Part shown: in pieces, positions 9,987 to 11,569 of the stretch
How positions within the stretch are numbered: position 1 is the stretch's first letter
How the letters are laid out: each line of letters starts with the position of its first letter
From: Thermoplasmata archaeon
Lineage (GTDB): Archaea; Thermoplasmatota; Thermoplasmata; Lutacidiplasmatales; UBA184
Length of the DNA: 11,569 nt
NCBI GenBank assembly: GCA_030039715.1
Contig: JASHVA010000036.1
Coordinates: 1-11,569, forward strand
Direction of reading: 5' to 3'
Notes under the pieces: model-generated
What the model was told of the DNA's origin: nothing
Database searches by the model: none
The model's input: the letters and a program-made list of their open reading frames with translations, nothing else
Translations under genes and position numbers: made by a program

Positions 9987-11075
9987 TCAGTGACCCGCGG
10001 GAAACCCGAGGGCCGAGAGGATTCGGGGAATCATGACGTCGTACCGCGGTCCCTTCTCGAAGTGGCCACCCTCGAACTCCTCGTGGTCGACGCGGGCCCC
10101 CGCCTTCCGGAAGGCGGCCGCGAGGATCCGGGCGCTCACGTCGAGCCCGAACTCGTCTCCGGTCCCGCCGTCCAGATAGATGTAAGCGAGGCGCCGCGCC
10201 GCCTCGCCGTACCGGTCGGACGCGAGGAGCCGGACCGGATCCCAGGCGAGCCACCGCGCCCAGACGTCGTCCCGCAGCGCGCCGGTCCCGAGGTCGAACG
10301 GCAGTTCGAAGCGGCCGGGCTGGTCCTCGATCGGCGAATAGCAGGAGGCGTAGGCCATCGTCGAGAGCGTGCGGGCGAGCGGGTTCGACGGAACGAATCG
10401 GCCGACCGGGCCCCGAAAGATGCGTTCCAGGAATGCCTCCGGTCCGCCGGCGCGCCGGATCTCCCGGAACGTCACGGGAAAGTCGGGAGGGTAGCAGTAC
10501 TCGAAGTAGGCGTCCCCCGCGTTGGACCCGACCGCGCGAAAGAGCTCGGGGTGCCGCAGTCCGAGCACGACCGCGCCGAAGCCCCCGCTCGAGGTCCCGA
10601 GCACCGCCGTGGGTCCCGTGCCGTACTGCTGCCGTACCCACGGGACGATCTCCTCCACGACGTACTCCTCGTACGGTCCGGTCGCGGTCGAGTTCAGGTA
10701 CTGGCTGCCGCCGAGCGAGGTGAGAGCGTCCGGGGCGATGAGCACGCATTCGGCCGCACGGCCCGTTCGGATCAGGCGGTCGAGTCGGCCGACGATGGAA
10801 TCCTCCATGAACCGCCCGGGCTCGAGATTCGGCCAACCCGATCCGGTGTAGCCCGAGAGGAGGACGAGGAGCGGACGGCCCTCGGTCTTCCCCGATGGGG
10901 GGACGTAGACGGGAAGGGCGCGGTCGGTCGGGTCCCCCCACGGGTTCCCCCGGAGGACGCGCGACTGGTGCCGGTGCGGCTCGACGCGCCCGGCGAGAGG
11001 GCGAGGGTACTGCTCCTCGGTCCGGGCTTCCGTCGGAACTCGCCAGGAAGTCACGCAGTTCGCCGGCCGCGCCAC
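9987..11075 (-). CDS. Alpha/beta-hydrolase, esterase D-like (putative esterase family)
   Basis: The product of 362 residues (from GTG 11075) has the alpha/beta-hydrolase core of the putative esterase family (PF00756-like). A first strand with LLVLLSGYTGSG (about 69-80) forms the oxyanion loop. The nucleophile elbow is LGTSSGG (Ser162), the acid is in GGTGDEFG (Asp307) and the base in EGGHFEKG (His338), giving a complete Ser-Asp-His triad. It hydrolyses an ester of unknown identity in the cytoplasm, as no signal peptide is seen. Three starts are possible: TTG 11090, GTG 11075 and GTG 11054. GTG 11075 is chosen because GAGG (11088-11085) lies about 9 bases upstream and a TATA-like box (11128-11135) fits a leader of about 29 bases. 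It diverges from the thioredoxin-like gene. Confidence 0.88.
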   Translation of the reverse strand: MARPANCVTSWRVPTEARTEEQYPRPLAGRVEPHRHQSRVLRGNPWGDPTDRALPVYVPPSGKTEGRPLLVLLSGYTGSGWPNLEPGRFMEDSIVGRLDRLIRTGRAAECVLIAPDALTSLGGSQYLNSTATGPYEEYVVEEIVPWVRQQYGTGPTAVLGTSSGGFGAVVLGLRHPELFRAVGSNAGDAYFEYCYPPDFPVTFREIRRAGGPEAFLERIFRGPVGRFVPSNPLARTLSTMAYASCYSPIEDQPGRFELPFDLGTGALRDDVWARWLAWDPVRLLASDRYGEAARRLAYIYLDGGTGDEFGLDVSARILAAAFRKAGARVDHEEFEGGHFEKGPRYDVMIPRILSALGFPAGH

Positions 11076-11127
11076 GCGCCCTTCCCTCAAGTAGCCGTCG
11101 GGTGCGGCGAGTTCGGCTCCGAACCGC

Positions 11128-11133
11128 CTTTAC
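11128..11133. promoter_or_regulatory. TATA-like box between the esterase and thioredoxin-like genes
   Basis: CTTTAC is the only AT-rich hexamer in the divergent gap. It is about 31 bases before ATG 11162 on the plus strand. Read on the minus strand (GTAAAG) it would start the esterase transcript near 11104. Confidence 0.4.
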
Positions 11134-11161
11134 GGCGTCGACGTCTCGCCGACGACGTTCG

Positions 11162-11488
11162 ATGGAGCGGATCGGGCCCGAGGCGTTCGACGGGCAGAGG
11201 CTGCGGCGTCCGGGCGTCTGGATCGTCGGGTTCCTCGCCGACTGGTGCCCGTTCTGCCGCGCCTTCGCGCCGCGTCTGGAAGCGCTCGCGAAAGCGGGGC
11301 GTTCGGTCGCGGTCGCCGACCTGACCGACGAGGAGAGCCCGCTCTGGGAGCGGTTCGGGGTCGACGTGGTGCCGACGATCCTCGTCTTTCGGGACGGCTC
11401 GGTCGTGTTCCGACGGGACGGCCGGCTGGGCCGGGGCCTGGACGCCCCGGACCTCGAGGCGGCCGAACGCGCGATGGCGACCTCGTGA
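11162..11488 (+). CDS. Thioredoxin-like protein
   Basis: The 108-residue product has the size and order of a thioredoxin: VWIVGFLADWCPFCRAFAP (19-37) with the redox pair Cys29 and Cys32 in WCPFC, a middle strand VAVADL (49-54), the cis-Pro loop DVVPTILVF (68-76, Pro71), and the last strands GSVVFRRDGRL. It would reduce or exchange disulfides in the cytoplasm. The dipeptide Pro-Phe between the Cys differs from the Gly-Pro of classical thioredoxins and suggests a different redox potential or partner. The frame is open further upstream, but ATG 11162 is chosen because the fold starts there and a TATA-like box lies about 31 bases before it. It diverges from the esterase gene. Confidence 0.9.
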   Translation: MERIGPEAFDGQRLRRPGVWIVGFLADWCPFCRAFAPRLEALAKAGRSVAVADLTDEESPLWERFGVDVVPTILVFRDGSVVFRRDGRLGRGLDAPDLEAAERAMATS

Positions 11489-11539
11489 GGGGCGCGACGG
11501 CATCGGCACCGCTTTGACCCGGAGGCGGTTCGTGACCGC

Positions 11540-11569
11540 GTGCCGGACGTGAGCTCCCCCGGTCCCCCC
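11540..11569 (+). CDS. Possible first codons of a further leaderless gene (cut by the window)
   Basis: A GTG at 11540 lies about 27 bases after a weak TATA-like GCTTTGAC (11511-11518) and opens a frame that continues to the window edge (MPDVSSPGPP). Other GTG codons at 11532 and 11549 are possible. Ten codons are too few to judge. Confidence 0.2.
   Translation, partial: MPDVSSPGPP

Noticed and set aside
9946..10941. Upstream extension of the zinc-ribbon gene across the esterase
   Set aside because: The extra part is out of frame with the esterase on the same strand, lacks any domain, and a TATA box fits ATG 9945.
9990..11324. A 444-codon plus-strand frame opposite the esterase and into the thioredoxin-like gene
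   Set aside because: It is antisense to a hydrolase with an intact catalytic triad and out of frame with the thioredoxin fold.
1..11569. CRISPR arrays, insertion sequences, prophage or defence genes
   Set aside because: No regularly spaced repeats, transposase or integrase motifs, or terminal inverted repeats were seen. The window reads as ordinary chromosomal DNA of even composition.

Overview
The window is about 11.6 kb of very GC-rich DNA from an archaeon. The archaeal markers are a 35-codon gene for ribosomal protein eL41, an archaeal-type CoaBC, an intron-bearing tRNA-His without encoded CCA, TATA boxes about 26-29 bases upstream of start codons with no leader, and an archaeal XRE-type regulator. 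The combination fits a high-GC member of the Thermoplasmatota; that placement is inference, not something a single gene proves. Intergenic DNA is short, and genes sit on both strands in small divergent and convergent groups.

Left part (1-4960). A partial unknown gene (minus) and the eL41 gene (plus) diverge from one TATA box. Facing eL41 is a minus-strand cluster: ZIP-like metal transporter, then an HTH plus ferritin-like fusion protein, then sucC, sucD and a 74-residue Cys/His protein. The last three are joined by ATGA stop/start overlaps. The transporter and fusion protein look like a metal or redox homeostasis pair; sucCD is the substrate-level phosphorylation step of the citric acid cycle. 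The 332 bases before the transporter hold two copies of a TTCAC-n3-GTGAA-type palindrome and a possible 40-codon leaderless gene.

Middle part (4958-7875). coaBC (minus) and a HAD phosphatase (plus) diverge. A tRNA-His(GTG) gene on the minus strand ends on the base next to the HAD stop codon and carries a 32-base insertion in its T-loop. It is followed by a four-helix membrane protein gene.

Right part (7876-11569). There are two back-to-back hairpins between convergent genes, a membrane-anchored secreted protein with four N-glycosylation sequons, two unknown proteins with hydrophobic segments, a 49-residue zinc ribbon, an alpha/beta-hydrolase esterase, a thioredoxin-like protein, and possibly the first codons of one more gene.

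The points most worth a second look are the T-loop-interrupted tRNA-His, the HTH/ferritin fusion beside a ZIP transporter with altered metal-site motifs, the palindromes upstream of that transporter, and two places where the TAA stop of one gene lies inside the TATA box of the next.
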